DNA of 64,000 bases from Tessaracoccus palaemonis. GTDB taxonomy: Bacteria > Actinomycetota > Actinomycetes > Propionibacteriales > Propionibacteriaceae. The stretch's first letter is position 1. Each line of letters starts with the position of its first letter. The translations under genes and the position numbers were made by a program. The notes under the pieces were generated by a model. That model had not been told where the DNA came from. It did not search any database and saw nothing but the letters and a program-made list of their open reading frames with translations. The DNA lies in the NCBI RefSeq assembly GCF_019316905.1, contig NZ_CP079216.1, positions 2,852,001 through 2,916,000 of the forward strand. Reading direction: 5' to 3'. Positions 44,226 through 52,198 of this stretch are shown piece after piece.

Positions 44226-45187
44226 GACCTGGCCCCCTTCTTCTCGGACTTCTCCCTGGTCAGGAGCATCTGGATGACGGTCACGATCAGCACCAGGACG
44301 AAGAAGACCAGCGAGATCGCTGATGCGTACCCCGTCTGCTGTCTCTCGAACCCGCTCCGCACGGCCATGAAGACGAGGGTGGTGGTCGAGCCGAGCGGGC
44401 CACCCTGGGTCATGATGTTGACCTGGGAGAACAGTCCGAACGCCGCGATCGTGATGGTGATGAGGATGAAGATGGCCGTTGGACGGAGCCCGGGCCACGT
44501 GACGTGCACGAACTGCTGCCAGCGGGTGGCCCCGTCGAGCGACGCGGCCTCGTAGAGCTCCGCCGGGATCGTCTGCAGTCCCGACAACCAGATGATCATG
44601 TGGAAGCCCATCGCCTGCCAGATCGACATCACGATGATGGCGAACAGCGACCAGTTCGGGTCGCCCAGCCAGTCGGGCCCCGCGATGCCGATCCGGGCGA
44701 GCATGGTGTTGATCAGCCCGTCCTTCTGGTACATGAACATCCACAGCATCGACACGACGACGATCGAGGTCACGACCGGGAGGAAGTACACCGTCCGGAA
44801 GAAGGTAGTCCCCCGCGTGCGTGTGTTGACGAGGAGGGCGACCCCCAGCGCGATGGCCGACTGCACAGGGACGATGACGACGGTGAAGATGATCGTGTTG
44901 CGCAGCGACGCCCAGAAGGTGTCGTCGGTGAAGAGGTTGCTGAAGTTCTCGAGACCGATGAAGCGACCGGGCTCGGGTGAGATCAGCCGCGTGTTCGTGA
45001 ACGCGAGGATGAAGGTCAGGATGATCGGAATGATGAGGAAGGTCAGGATCAGCACGGCCGCCGGCAGGAACATCACCAACGCCGTCGCGCTCTCCTTTCC
45101 TCGGCCTCGTCGCCGGCCCTTCGAGGGCCCGGGCCGGGTCGCCTCCCCTGGCTCGGCCAGGGGCGGGGACAATGTCGTGCTGCTCAC
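44222..45187 (-). CDS. Carbohydrate ABC transporter permease, MalF type
   Basis: 321 residues. A charged cytoplasmic N-terminus (PGPSKGRRRGRGKES) is followed by about six hydrophobic helices; the EAA loop is ELYEAASLDGATRWQQFVHVTWPGLRPTAIFILI, and the C-terminal helix is preceded by NIMTQGGPLGSTTTLV, typical of MalF-like CUT1 permeases. GTG start at 45187, 32 bp after the binding-protein stop. Forms the membrane channel with the MalG-type partner. No ATPase gene is present in the locus, so an MsmK-like shared ATPase elsewhere must be used (inference). Confidence 0.93.
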   Translation of the reverse strand: MSSTTLSPPLAEPGEATRPGPSKGRRRGRGKESATALVMFLPAAVLILTFLIIPIILTFILAFTNTRLISPEPGRFIGLENFSNLFTDDTFWASLRNTIIFTVVIVPVQSAIALGVALLVNTRTRGTTFFRTVYFLPVVTSIVVVSMLWMFMYQKDGLINTMLARIGIAGPDWLGDPNWSLFAIIVMSIWQAMGFHMIIWLSGLQTIPAELYEAASLDGATRWQQFVHVTWPGLRPTAIFILITITIAAFGLFSQVNIMTQGGPLGSTTTLVFMAVRSGFERQQTGYASAISLVFFVLVLIVTVIQMLLTREKSEKKGARS

Positions 45188-45219
45188 CGCTTACTCCTTG
45201 TCAGGTCTCGTCGCCGGCG

Positions 45220-46506
45220 TCAGCCCTGGTAGGCGTTCTGCTTCTGGTTCGCGTCGATGTCCTTGACCGCCTGGTCGAGGGTCTTCTGCGGGTCCGCTCC
45301 GTCGAGGAGCTGCTGGGTGGCCTCGGCGAAGGCGGACGAGATGAAGGGGTAGCCGGGCGTGACGGGCCGCACGACAGCATTGGCCTTGGAGAACTGGCGG
45401 AAGACGTCGTTCACTCCGCCGGGCTCGTAGCCGGGAACCAGTTCGGCCGCTGCGTCGGTCGCCGGGATGGTGCCCGTGGCCTCGCTGACCGATGCGACGT
45501 ACTCGTCCTGCGCCGCGAACTCCAGGTACGCGAGCGCACCCTCGGGATCGGAGCATCCGCTGGACATGCCCCACTGCCAGGAGCCGCCACCGATCTTCGG
45601 GCCCTGCCCGAGATCCACGGACGGCAGGAACAGCGCGTCGTCGCCGAATGCGTCGCGGACCTTCTCGGCGGCCCAGCTGCCGGCGTACATGATGGCCGTC
45701 TTGCCGTTGATGAAGTCCGCGGTCTGGTCCGTTCCCGACTTCGCGGCGATGTAGCCGTTCGACACCAGCCCCTGGAACCAGTTCGCCCACTCGAGTGCCT
45801 CGGGCCCGTTGAGGACGCCGTCCGCGCTCTCGTAGGTGGTGCGGTCGATCAGGTCTCCGCCGGCGCTCTGCAGGAAGGGCGAGTAGGCGTACGGGTACCA
45901 CTCGCCGGTCGACGAGGTCGCGAAGTCCGCGGGGTAGGCGTAGGACCCCGTGGCCTTCAGCGTCTCCAGTGCATGGTCGAACTCGTCCTTCGTCCACGGC
46001 TTGTCGGGGGTGGGAACGCGGATGCCATTGTCGTCGAGGGTGCTCTTCCGGGTCACCATGGTGAGCGCGACGTCGTAGAAGCCGTACGAGTAGGTCTTGT
46101 CCTCGTAGGTGCCCACCGTCGAGGGGAGGAAGTCCGCCAGTCGGTCGGTCAGCTCGTCGATCGGCGCGAGGTAGCCGGCCCACGCCCAGCTCGGAACGTT
46201 GGGGCCGTCGATGTCGAGGATGCACGGCAGCTTCTTGGACGCTGCGGCTGCGGTCACCGACTCGTTGTACGACTCCTGCGGGAAGGCCTGGAGGGAGACG
46301 GTGTGGCCCTCCTGGCTGGCGTTGAAGTCGTCGACGATCTTCTGAATGGCCGCGAGCTCGGCCTCGTTTCCGGCGTTGTGGGTCCAGAGGGTGATGGTTC
46401 CGCTGGCTGCGTCGCCTGAGGCGCCGCCCTTCGCGCAGCCGGCGAGACCGAGGAGTGCCGCGGCGGTCATGACACTGACCGCGGCGACGCGAGTGGACTT
46501 CTTCAT
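45220..46506 (-). CDS. Sugar-binding lipoprotein, ABC transporter family 1
   Basis: 428 residues. MKKSTRVAAVSVMTAAALLGLAGCAKGG carries a lipoprotein signal with lipobox LAGC. The mature part has the family 1 pattern ITLWTHNAGNEAELAAIQKIVDDFNASQEGHTVSLQAFPQESY..., and GKTAIMYAGSWAAEKV near the middle. Captures the sugar outside the membrane for the permeases that follow. The ATG at 46506 gives a proper signal peptide; an AAGGAG site lies upstream (minus strand). The operator at 46526-46543 lies in the leader. Confidence 0.93.
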   Translation of the reverse strand: MKKSTRVAAVSVMTAAALLGLAGCAKGGASGDAASGTITLWTHNAGNEAELAAIQKIVDDFNASQEGHTVSLQAFPQESYNESVTAAAASKKLPCILDIDGPNVPSWAWAGYLAPIDELTDRLADFLPSTVGTYEDKTYSYGFYDVALTMVTRKSTLDDNGIRVPTPDKPWTKDEFDHALETLKATGSYAYPADFATSSTGEWYPYAYSPFLQSAGGDLIDRTTYESADGVLNGPEALEWANWFQGLVSNGYIAAKSGTDQTADFINGKTAIMYAGSWAAEKVRDAFGDDALFLPSVDLGQGPKIGGGSWQWGMSSGCSDPEGALAYLEFAAQDEYVASVSEATGTIPATDAAAELVPGYEPGGVNDVFRQFSKANAVVRPVTPGYPFISSAFAEATQQLLDGADPQKTLDQAVKDIDANQKQNAYQG

Positions 46507-46525
46507 CGAAGTGCTCCTTGAGAGG

Positions 46526-46543
46526 TGCTGAATGGATTTAGCA
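46526..46543. promoter_or_regulatory. LacI-type operator, copy 1
   Basis: TGCTGAA-TGGA-TTTAGCA: 18-bp imperfect palindrome of pattern TGCTRAA-N4-TTYAGCA, 20 bp upstream of the binding-protein start codon. The second copy at 46581-46598 fits the same pattern at 13 of 14 fixed positions. Confidence 0.75.
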
Positions 46544-46580
46544 GAAAGGTAGCATCCACTGGCCATCGCATCAACCCCCT

Positions 46581-46598
46581 GGCTAAAATAATTCAGCA
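46581..46598. promoter_or_regulatory. LacI-type operator, copy 2
   Basis: GGCTAAA-ATAA-TTCAGCA, 26 bp upstream of the LacI-type gene start. With copy 1 (55 bp centre to centre) it probably allows repression of both the transport operon and the regulator gene. Confidence 0.75.
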
Positions 46599-46624
46599 GG
46601 CCCTCCCCGACCGAAGGAGACACC

Positions 46625-47656
46625 GTGGCACGAGCTGCCGGGAACCGCCGCCGGGCAACGCTCGCCGACGTCGCCGAGTTGTCGGGCATGTCCAAGACCG
46701 CCGTCAGCCTCATCCTCAACGACCGACCGGGTTCGCGCCTGTCGAAGGACGCGGCGGATCGCGTCCGGGCTGCTGCGGCCGAGCTCGGCTACAAGCCGAA
46801 CCCCGCTGCCCAGAGCCTCCGCCTCGGCAAGACGCGCACCATCGGGTTCATCTCCAACGAAGTCACCATCACCCGCTACGCCTCGGCCATGACGCGCGGC
46901 ATCCTGGCGGCCGCGAAGTCCTACGACCACACGGTGCTGATGTCCGAGACAGGGGGCAGCATCGACCAGCTGCCGCTCGCCATCGACCAGATGCTCGACC
47001 GTCGCGTCGACGGACTCATCATCGGTCTGATGGGCGCGCGCCTGATCACCGCTCCCGCGATCCCCGACGACGTCCCCGCGGTGATCGTCAACGGCCGGAC
47101 CACCAGCGGCCTGCCGAGCATCCTCCCCGCCGAACACGAGGCAGGAACGGCAGTCGCCGCCACGCTCACCTCCGCGGGCCACCGGCACATCGCCGTGCTT
47201 GGGGCGCTCCCGACGATCGCCGCGGACCCGCGGCTGAGCCTGACGATCGGGCGGCGGTTCGAGGGACTGGAGGCGGCGTTCGCAGCCGCAGACGCCGAAC
47301 CGCGCATCGTGGAGGTGCCGGACTGGTCGCCCGAGACCGGCTTCGCCTTCACCAACAGCCTCCTGGACTCCCACCCTGAGGTCACGGCCATCATCGCGGG
47401 CAACGACAACGTCGCCTTCGGCATCTACCAGGCCCTGGCCCAGCGCGGCATGCGCATCCCCGACGACATCTCCGTCATCTCCTTCGACGACGAGGAGCTC
47501 GCCCGCTACCTCCGGCCGGGGCTGACCACCGCCCGTCTGCCGTACGACGAGATGGCCGCGACCGCCGTCGACATGATCCTGGGCGACCGCGAGATGGGCG
47601 ATCTCTTTGTGCCCATGCCACTCACCATTCGCTCATCCGTCGGGCCACCCCGCTGA
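46625..47656 (+). CDS. LacI-family transcriptional regulator of the fructan locus
   Basis: 343 residues. HTH at residues 10-35 (RRATLADVAELSGMSKTAVSLILNDRPGSRLSKDAADRVRAAAAELGYKPN), followed by a sugar-binding-like domain (IGFISNEVTITRYASAMTRGILAAAKSYDHTVLM... FDDEELARYLRPGLTTARLPYDEMA). Binds a sugar or sugar phosphate and then releases operators. Divergent from the binding-protein operon, with two operators between. GTG start at 46625, AAGGAGACACC upstream. The last codons and stop region (CATCCGTCGGGCCACC) recur imperfectly at 47707-47732. Confidence 0.93.
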   Translation: MARAAGNRRRATLADVAELSGMSKTAVSLILNDRPGSRLSKDAADRVRAAAAELGYKPNPAAQSLRLGKTRTIGFISNEVTITRYASAMTRGILAAAKSYDHTVLMSETGGSIDQLPLAIDQMLDRRVDGLIIGLMGARLITAPAIPDDVPAVIVNGRTTSGLPSILPAEHEAGTAVAATLTSAGHRHIAVLGALPTIAADPRLSLTIGRRFEGLEAAFAAADAEPRIVEVPDWSPETGFAFTNSLLDSHPEVTAIIAGNDNVAFGIYQALAQRGMRIPDDISVISFDDEELARYLRPGLTTARLPYDEMAATAVDMILGDREMGDLFVPMPLTIRSSVGPPR

Positions 47657-47754
47657 GTTTCTGGACGCGAGAACCTCGTCCAGCATGATCTCCTCACCAG
47701 ACTCCCATCCGTCGGGTCACCCCCGCTGAGGAGGTGGGCCGTGCGCCGGGCGGC

Positions 47755-48174
47755 TCAGTCCTGGGGAATGGTGCCGTCGAGGACCCAGGCGAGGAACTCG
47801 CGTAGGTCGCCGGTCTCGCCGTCGCGTCCGCCCTTGCCGATCTGCATCGTGGCAAGCGTCGGGACCAGCTGCACGCCCCGGAACCGGGCCATGAAGCCGG
47901 CCGGGACGACGAGCGAGTAGTAGTTGCCGTCGGTGTCGATGGCCAGCGACTTGTTGGTCCGCAGGTACCAGCCGACCTTGTCCGTCTTCACGACCACACC
48001 GTCCATCGTCGTGGCCTTCAACGGGTGCGCCGCCGGGCCCTGAGCCGTCGCCGTGGCGACGAACTCGTCGATGAACGTCTGAGCGCGGGCAGCCTCGGCG
48101 CGGGCCGCGTTGGCCGTCAGCTCCGCACGCTTCTTCGCGTCGCGCTGCCGCTGCGTCAGGTGCTCGTCGCTCAT
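47755..48174 (-). CDS. Conserved small protein of unknown function
   Basis: 139 residues, soluble, no signal peptide. First ~35 residues are a charged helix (LTQRQRDAKKRAELTANAARAEAARAQTFIDEFVATA), followed by a compact alpha/beta part with GVVVKTDKVGWYLRTNKSLAIDTDGNYYSLVVPAGFMARFRGVQLVP and a C-terminal DLREFLAWVLDGTIPQD. I do not recognise a named family. Coding is supported by the actinobacterial codon bias and by the ATG at 48174. Stands alone between the LacI gene and an IS3 element, whose edge lies 58 bp upstream. Confidence 0.75.
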   Translation of the reverse strand: MSDEHLTQRQRDAKKRAELTANAARAEAARAQTFIDEFVATATAQGPAAHPLKATTMDGVVVKTDKVGWYLRTNKSLAIDTDGNYYSLVVPAGFMARFRGVQLVPTLATMQIGKGGRDGETGDLREFLAWVLDGTIPQD

Positions 48175-48229
48175 GCCAGCAGCCTACCCAGCACCACCTC
48201 GCCGACAGACGCCACTGGGGTTCTCCGCA

Positions 48230-48232
48230 AAT
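48230..48232. repeat. IS3 element target duplication AAT (also 49515-49517)
   Basis: AAT directly before the left inverted repeat and AAT directly after the right one, a 3-bp duplication as usual for the IS3 family. Confidence 0.75.
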
Positions 48233-48248
48233 TGTGGACACGTGCCGC

Positions 48249-49145
48249 TTACGCGGCTTGATCCTTGGTGACCCGGCCGGTGTCGGTCTGGGTCTTGGTG
48301 GTTTCGAACTCGACGGGGCGTTGGTAGCCCAGGGCTGAGTGACGTCGTCGTCGGTTGTAGACGACCTCGATCCAGCGGGCGACCTCCCGTCGGGCTTGGG
48401 CCCGGGTCGGCCAGGTGTGCCGGTGGTAGAACTCGTGCTTCAGCGTGGACCAGAACGACTCAGCCATCGCGTTGTCGAAGCACACCCCGGTGCGTCCCAT
48501 CGACTGCTCCACCCCGAGGCGTTTCGCGGCGCGGTGCAGTTGGTCGGAGGTGTACTGCGTGCCGCGGTCGGCATGGAACACGACCTGCCCCGGGACGTCA
48601 CCACGGAGGGTTCTCGCCATAGTCAACGCGCGTTCGACCAGGTCACTGTCCTGGTGGGAGTCCATCGCCCAGCCCAGCACCCGCCGGGAACACCCGTCAC
48701 GCACCACACACAGGTAGAGCCAGCCCTCCCCGGTCCGCAGGTAGGTGATGTCCGAGACCCACACCCTGTTCAACTCTCCCGTGTCCCACTCGCGGCTGAC
48801 CCGGTCGGGAATGTGGTGAGTCGGGACCCCCGGGATCGTGGTCACCGGCGAGAACGAGCGCGGGGAGATCCCCTCCAGACCCTGCCGACGCAACGACGAA
48901 GCGACCGTCTTCACGTTGACTGCCGTGCCCTCCTGGTGGAGATCAGCGGTGATCCTCGGCGCGCCGTAGACCTGGTCAGAGGCCTCATGCAGAGCACGGA
49001 CCCGTTCATCCAAGCTCGCCTGCCGGCGAGCCCGGCTGCTCGGACCAGCCACGCGGCGCTGGGCCCACTGGTAGTAACCCGACCTGGACACCCGCAACAG
49101 CCGCGCCATCCGGGCCACCTCAAAGTTGGCCTTCTCCGCCGCCAT
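48249..49145 (-). CDS. IS3-family transposase OrfB (DDE integrase)
   Basis: 298 residues. HTH_21-type region (LRVSRSGYYQWAQRR ... DERVRALHEASDQVYGAPRITADL) followed by the rve-type catalytic core: VWVSDITYLRTGEGWLYLCVV (D), VVFHADRGTQYTSDQLHR (D) and DNAMAESFWSTLKHEFYHR (E), with HSALGYQRPVEFE at the end. All catalytic acids are present, so the element may be active. Its ATG overlaps the orfA stop by one base (TGATG), in the -1 frame; expression as a fusion by frameshifting is known for the family but no slippery run is obvious here. Confidence 0.93.
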   Translation of the reverse strand: MAAEKANFEVARMARLLRVSRSGYYQWAQRRVAGPSSRARRQASLDERVRALHEASDQVYGAPRITADLHQEGTAVNVKTVASSLRRQGLEGISPRSFSPVTTIPGVPTHHIPDRVSREWDTGELNRVWVSDITYLRTGEGWLYLCVVRDGCSRRVLGWAMDSHQDSDLVERALTMARTLRGDVPGQVVFHADRGTQYTSDQLHRAAKRLGVEQSMGRTGVCFDNAMAESFWSTLKHEFYHRHTWPTRAQARREVARWIEVVYNRRRRHSALGYQRPVEFETTKTQTDTGRVTKDQAA

Positions 49146-49465
49146 CAGTTCGAACCGTTCGATCGTGGTGGCTTCGACGCGAAGAAGGCAGCTGCTTTTC
49201 CCAGGAACTCGTTGTCCTTGCGTAGCTCGCTGACTTCCCGACGCAACCGCTTCAACTCGGCCCGCTCGTCCAAGCTCAGATCGCCGTCGGGCTCGCCAGC
49301 GTCCCGATCACGCTCCGCCTGGACCCACCGCCCCAACAGCTGGGACCCGATACCCAACTCCTGGGCCACATGCGCGATCGGCCGCCCGGTGTCGATCACC
49401 AACCGAGCCGCCTCGGCCCGATACTCCGCCGTGTACCTCCGACGACTCTTCTTCTCTGCTGCCAT
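49145..49465 (-). CDS. IS3-family transposase OrfA (HTH protein)
   Basis: 106 residues. HTH_Tnp_1 domain RRRYTAEYRAEAARLVIDTGRPIAHVAQELGIGSQLLGRWVQAER, then a leucine-zipper-like coiled coil LSLDERAELKRLRREVSELRKDNEFLGKAAAFFA. Binds the element's ends. The ATG at 49465 (MAAEKKSRRRY) is taken; an in-frame start at 49489 would add eight residues. Confidence 0.9.
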   Translation of the reverse strand: MAAEKKSRRRYTAEYRAEAARLVIDTGRPIAHVAQELGIGSQLLGRWVQAERDRDAGEPDGDLSLDERAELKRLRREVSELRKDNEFLGKAAAFFASKPPRSNGSN

Positions 49466-49514
49466 CAGGCACCCTCCCGCGGAACCCACGATCCCGCTTA
49501 CTCAGGTGTCCACA

Positions 49515-49878
49515 AATCCAGGGTAGGCCCACCACCCTTAGCTGCAGACGCCACCCTTATCCGCAGGCGCCACCCTTAGCTGCAGACGCCACCCTTCTTC
49601 ACACTTGCCACCGCCATGGCGGTGGCGAGTGTCAACAAGGGTGGCGTCGGTTGGGAAGGGTGGCGTCGGAGGACTGGCACCGAGTCGTTGAGCCTGTCGA
49701 AACGCCCTGAGCGAAGCGAAGGGACACACCCGGGAACCGCCTCGCTCCGCTCGGCGCCCTTCGACGAGCTCAGGGAACCGGGTCCAGCTCAGGGAACCAC
49801 CCGACCACCGCCTCGCTCCGCTCGGCGCCCTTCGACAGGCTCAGGGAACCGGGTCCAGCTCAGGGAACCGCGTTCCGC
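49515..49878. repeat. Gap with CCACCCTT repeats, a 64-bp palindrome and family D repeats
   Basis: No gene. 49538-49595 has four spaced GCCACCCTTA/C units (GCAGACGCCACCCTT). 49585-49648 is a near-perfect palindrome with centre GCCACCGCCATGGCGGTGGC. From 49680 family D repeats follow (GTTGAGCCTGTCGAAACGCC, then GAGCTCAGGGAACC copies) up to the 3' end of the acyltransferase gene. Confidence 0.85.
49585..49648. repeat. 64-bp palindrome (possible hairpin)
   Basis: Arms GACGCCACCCTT...CACACT.GCCACCGCC and complement, with mismatches only at a short TTCT/CAAC stretch and one base. The centre falls between 49616 and 49617. Confidence 0.85.
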
Positions 49879-50868
49879 TCAGGGAACCACCGGGGCGGAC
49901 TTCGGCGGCGACTTCGGGTTCCACTCGTACAGCCAGCCGACGGCGCGGTAGCGGGACCGCAACTTCACCAGCAGCGCGGGGATGCCCAGGGCCGCGGCCA
50001 GGATCAGGATCGTCGCGGGCCAGCGGCCCAGTCCGAGGATCACCGCGAGGTACGACGCGGTCTTCAGGAACGGCAGGTGCGACGCATAGAAGACGATCGC
50101 CTCGCGGCCGATGGTCTCCAGCCAGCCGATCGGTCGCGTGATCCGGTCCGACAGCAGCACCAGCACGGCCACGAAAGTCACGGTTCCCGGCACGGACCAG
50201 ATGGTGTACCACGTCTTGAACCCGAGCGGCCCCGCGACCAGCGACGCGGCGGTGACAAGCACGAACAGCGCCAGCACCCACTTCTTCTTCAGCACATCCC
50301 ACCACCGCGGGTGCCGGGCGACGAGCTCGCCGAGGAAGAACAGCGCCAGCATGTACGGGAAGCGCGTGTGCCAGCCGTCGTAATCACCGACCCACTGGGC
50401 AAACACGAGCAGGACGGGGATCGACCACGCGCGGATCGCCGGGGTCAGCAGCCGTGCGATGACGAAGAACGCGAACAGGTAGGCCAGATACCAGGTGTAG
50501 GTGTACTGGCTGAGGTAGGTGTCGAAAACCTGCTGCCAGCCGAACGTGTGCCCGCCGAAGCCCCAGCTGCCGATCACGAGGAAGATCGCCAGGATCGACG
50601 TCCACACGAACCACGGCCACGCGATGGTGCGCAGCTTGTTGTCCAGGAACACGCCCCACGACTTCCGCAGCGTGCGCTCCAGCAGGAACCCGGACACGAA
50701 GATGATGATCTGCATCCGCATCGCCGATGTGGCAGCGTTCCACGTCCACATGCCGGGGATCAGGTCGATGCCGCGCGAGACCAGGGCGATCTCCGTGTGA
50801 TAGGTCACCACCATGATGATTCCCAGCGCCCGGATCCGGTCGATCCAGACGAGTCTCTGCGCGGCCAC
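49879..50868 (-). CDS. Acyltransferase 3 family membrane protein
   Basis: 329 residues with about ten hydrophobic helices. Begins RLVWIDRIRALGIIMVVTYHTEIALVS, where the early His after an IDRIRALGI helix matches the acyltransferase 3 (OafA/YrhL) family, which acylates sugars of surface or secreted glycans; IIIFVSGFLLERTLRKS is the second conserved segment (R after FxSGxL). Target unknown. GTG start at 50868. The last codons and stop (PVVP, TGA) lie in a family D repeat (GCTCAGGGAACC), so the repeat has become the end of the gene. Confidence 0.85.
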   Translation of the reverse strand: MAAQRLVWIDRIRALGIIMVVTYHTEIALVSRGIDLIPGMWTWNAATSAMRMQIIIFVSGFLLERTLRKSWGVFLDNKLRTIAWPWFVWTSILAIFLVIGSWGFGGHTFGWQQVFDTYLSQYTYTWYLAYLFAFFVIARLLTPAIRAWSIPVLLVFAQWVGDYDGWHTRFPYMLALFFLGELVARHPRWWDVLKKKWVLALFVLVTAASLVAGPLGFKTWYTIWSVPGTVTFVAVLVLLSDRITRPIGWLETIGREAIVFYASHLPFLKTASYLAVILGLGRWPATILILAAALGIPALLVKLRSRYRAVGWLYEWNPKSPPKSAPVVP

Positions 50869-50888
50869 CTGCTGAATCTACCCGCTGA

Positions 50889-51227
50889 CTAGGTCTGTGC
50901 CCATGCGACGGCGGCCAGCACGGAGGCCTGCGCGTCGCCCGGCGTGGCCGGCAGGATGGGGATCCCCATCGTGCCGAGCATGCGCTGCATGCCGTCGCCG
51001 ACGTGGTCGACGACGACCGCCTGCACCCCCTGCTCGCGCAGGAAGGTGACGACGCGGGCGTGGTGCGACCCGTGGGTGCCGCTGTCGTGCGACTCGTCCC
51101 ACGCGACCTCGTGCACCGCCCAGGCCGCGACGGCGCCGTCGACGACGTCCGCGATCGCGACGAAGTGGGCGCGCCCCCAGGATCCGGCCGCGCGCCCTTC
51201 GGCGTCGACGGGTGTTGCGATGATCAC
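50889..51227 (-). CDS. Dinitrogenase iron-molybdenum cofactor (NifX/NifB-C) domain protein
   Basis: 112 residues. IIATPVDAEGRAAGSWGRAHFVAIADVVDGAVAAWAVHEV... and VVTFLREQGVQAVVVDHVGDGMQRMLGTMGIPILPATPGDAQASVLAAV match the small PF02579-type domain that binds iron-molybdenum cofactor precursors in nitrogen fixers. Outside nitrogen fixation such proteins have no settled role. GTG at 51227 overlaps the esterase stop by 4 bp, so the gene is the third in the epimerase-esterase operon. No nif genes are present in the window. Confidence 0.85.
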   Translation of the reverse strand: MIIATPVDAEGRAAGSWGRAHFVAIADVVDGAVAAWAVHEVAWDESHDSGTHGSHHARVVTFLREQGVQAVVVDHVGDGMQRMLGTMGIPILPATPGDAQASVLAAVAWAQT

Positions 51228-52198
51228 AGCGTCTCCATCCTCTTCTGAAGCCAGGCGAGCTGGACCGCCACCTGGTGTTCCTGGCCACCCTCGTGGTCGT
51301 TGAACGGGTAGACCTCGATCGACGCCTCGCCTGCCCACGCATGGTAGGCGCCGAACACCGTCGACGGCGGGCAGGTCTGGTCGAGCAGCGCGACGGAGAA
51401 CAGCGCCGGCACGGTCGCCCGGGCCGCGAAGTGCACGCCGTCGACGTAGTTCAGGGTCTCGAACACCGTCGCGACGCGGTCGCGGTGCACCGACAGGTAC
51501 CGGGCGACCTCGGCGTACGGCGTCGTCGTCGACACGTCGACGGCGCGGGCGAAGTCGCACAGGAACGGCACGTCGGGCATCGCCGCGACGACCCCGTCGG
51601 CCAGCGCCGCCGCGGCGATCGCGAGCCCCCCGCCCTGGCTGATGCCCGCGACGACCACCCGCTCCGGGTCCACCTGCGGCAGTTCCCTGGCCGCGTCGAC
51701 GGCGCGGACCGCGTCGACGATCAGGCGACGGTAGTAGTACGTCTCGAGACTCTCGATGCCACGCAGCAGGAAACCGGGCACCGACGGGCCGGCGCCGTGC
51801 GGGTCGTCGGTGTGGCCGCCGCTCCCCCACGACGACCCCTGCCCGCGCGTGTCCATGAACAGCTGCGCGTAGCCGGCGTTCGCCCAGGTCAGGTGCTCGA
51901 TGGGCAGCCCACGGCCACCGCCGTAGCCCTGGAAGGTGACGACGACGGGCAGCCGCTCCGAGGTCCCCGCCGACACGACGAGCCACGCCCGGACGGGGTC
52001 GCCACCGAACCCCGGGAAGGTCACGTCGAACACGTCGACGAGCCTCAGCCCCGTCTGCACGGGCGTGACCACCGGCACCATCTCGACGGCGCGCGCCTCG
52101 GCCAGCGTGGTCGCCCAGCGCTCATCGAAGTCATCGGGCGCGACGGCTGCGGACCGGTAGGTCTCGAGCCCGGCCAGCGGCAGGTCGATCGCGGGCAT
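51224..52198 (-). CDS. Acetyl xylan esterase / cephalosporin-C deacetylase-like (AXE1) hydrolase
   Basis: 324 residues, the family's usual length. Catalytic triad visible: S187 in VVAGISQGGGLA, D273 in LLDQTCPPST, H302 in FNDHEGGQ; also GYGGGRGLPIEHLTWANAGYAQLFMDTRGQGSSW. Removes acetyl groups from sugars or oligosaccharides; no signal peptide, so intracellular substrates. The ATG at 52198 directly abuts the stop of the epimerase gene. Together they could release and isomerise an acetylated sugar (inference). Confidence 0.93.
   Translation of the reverse strand: MPAIDLPLAGLETYRSAAVAPDDFDERWATTLAEARAVEMVPVVTPVQTGLRLVDVFDVTFPGFGGDPVRAWLVVSAGTSERLPVVVTFQGYGGGRGLPIEHLTWANAGYAQLFMDTRGQGSSWGSGGHTDDPHGAGPSVPGFLLRGIESLETYYYRRLIVDAVRAVDAARELPQVDPERVVVAGISQGGGLAIAAAALADGVVAAMPDVPFLCDFARAVDVSTTTPYAEVARYLSVHRDRVATVFETLNYVDGVHFAARATVPALFSVALLDQTCPPSTVFGAYHAWAGEASIEVYPFNDHEGGQEHQVAVQLAWLQKRMETL

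Larger units (their letters stand above)
48233..49514 (-). mobile_element. IS3-family insertion sequence, complete
   Basis: 1,282 bp with terminal inverted repeats TGTGGACACGTG / (other end) TGTGGACACCTG, flanked by AAT on both sides. Contains the usual two overlapping frames orfA and orfB on the minus strand. Confidence 0.9.

Noticed and set aside
50889..51227. Part of a nitrogen-fixation gene set
   Set aside because: Only the small NifX-like domain is present; no nif structural or assembly gene occurs in the window.
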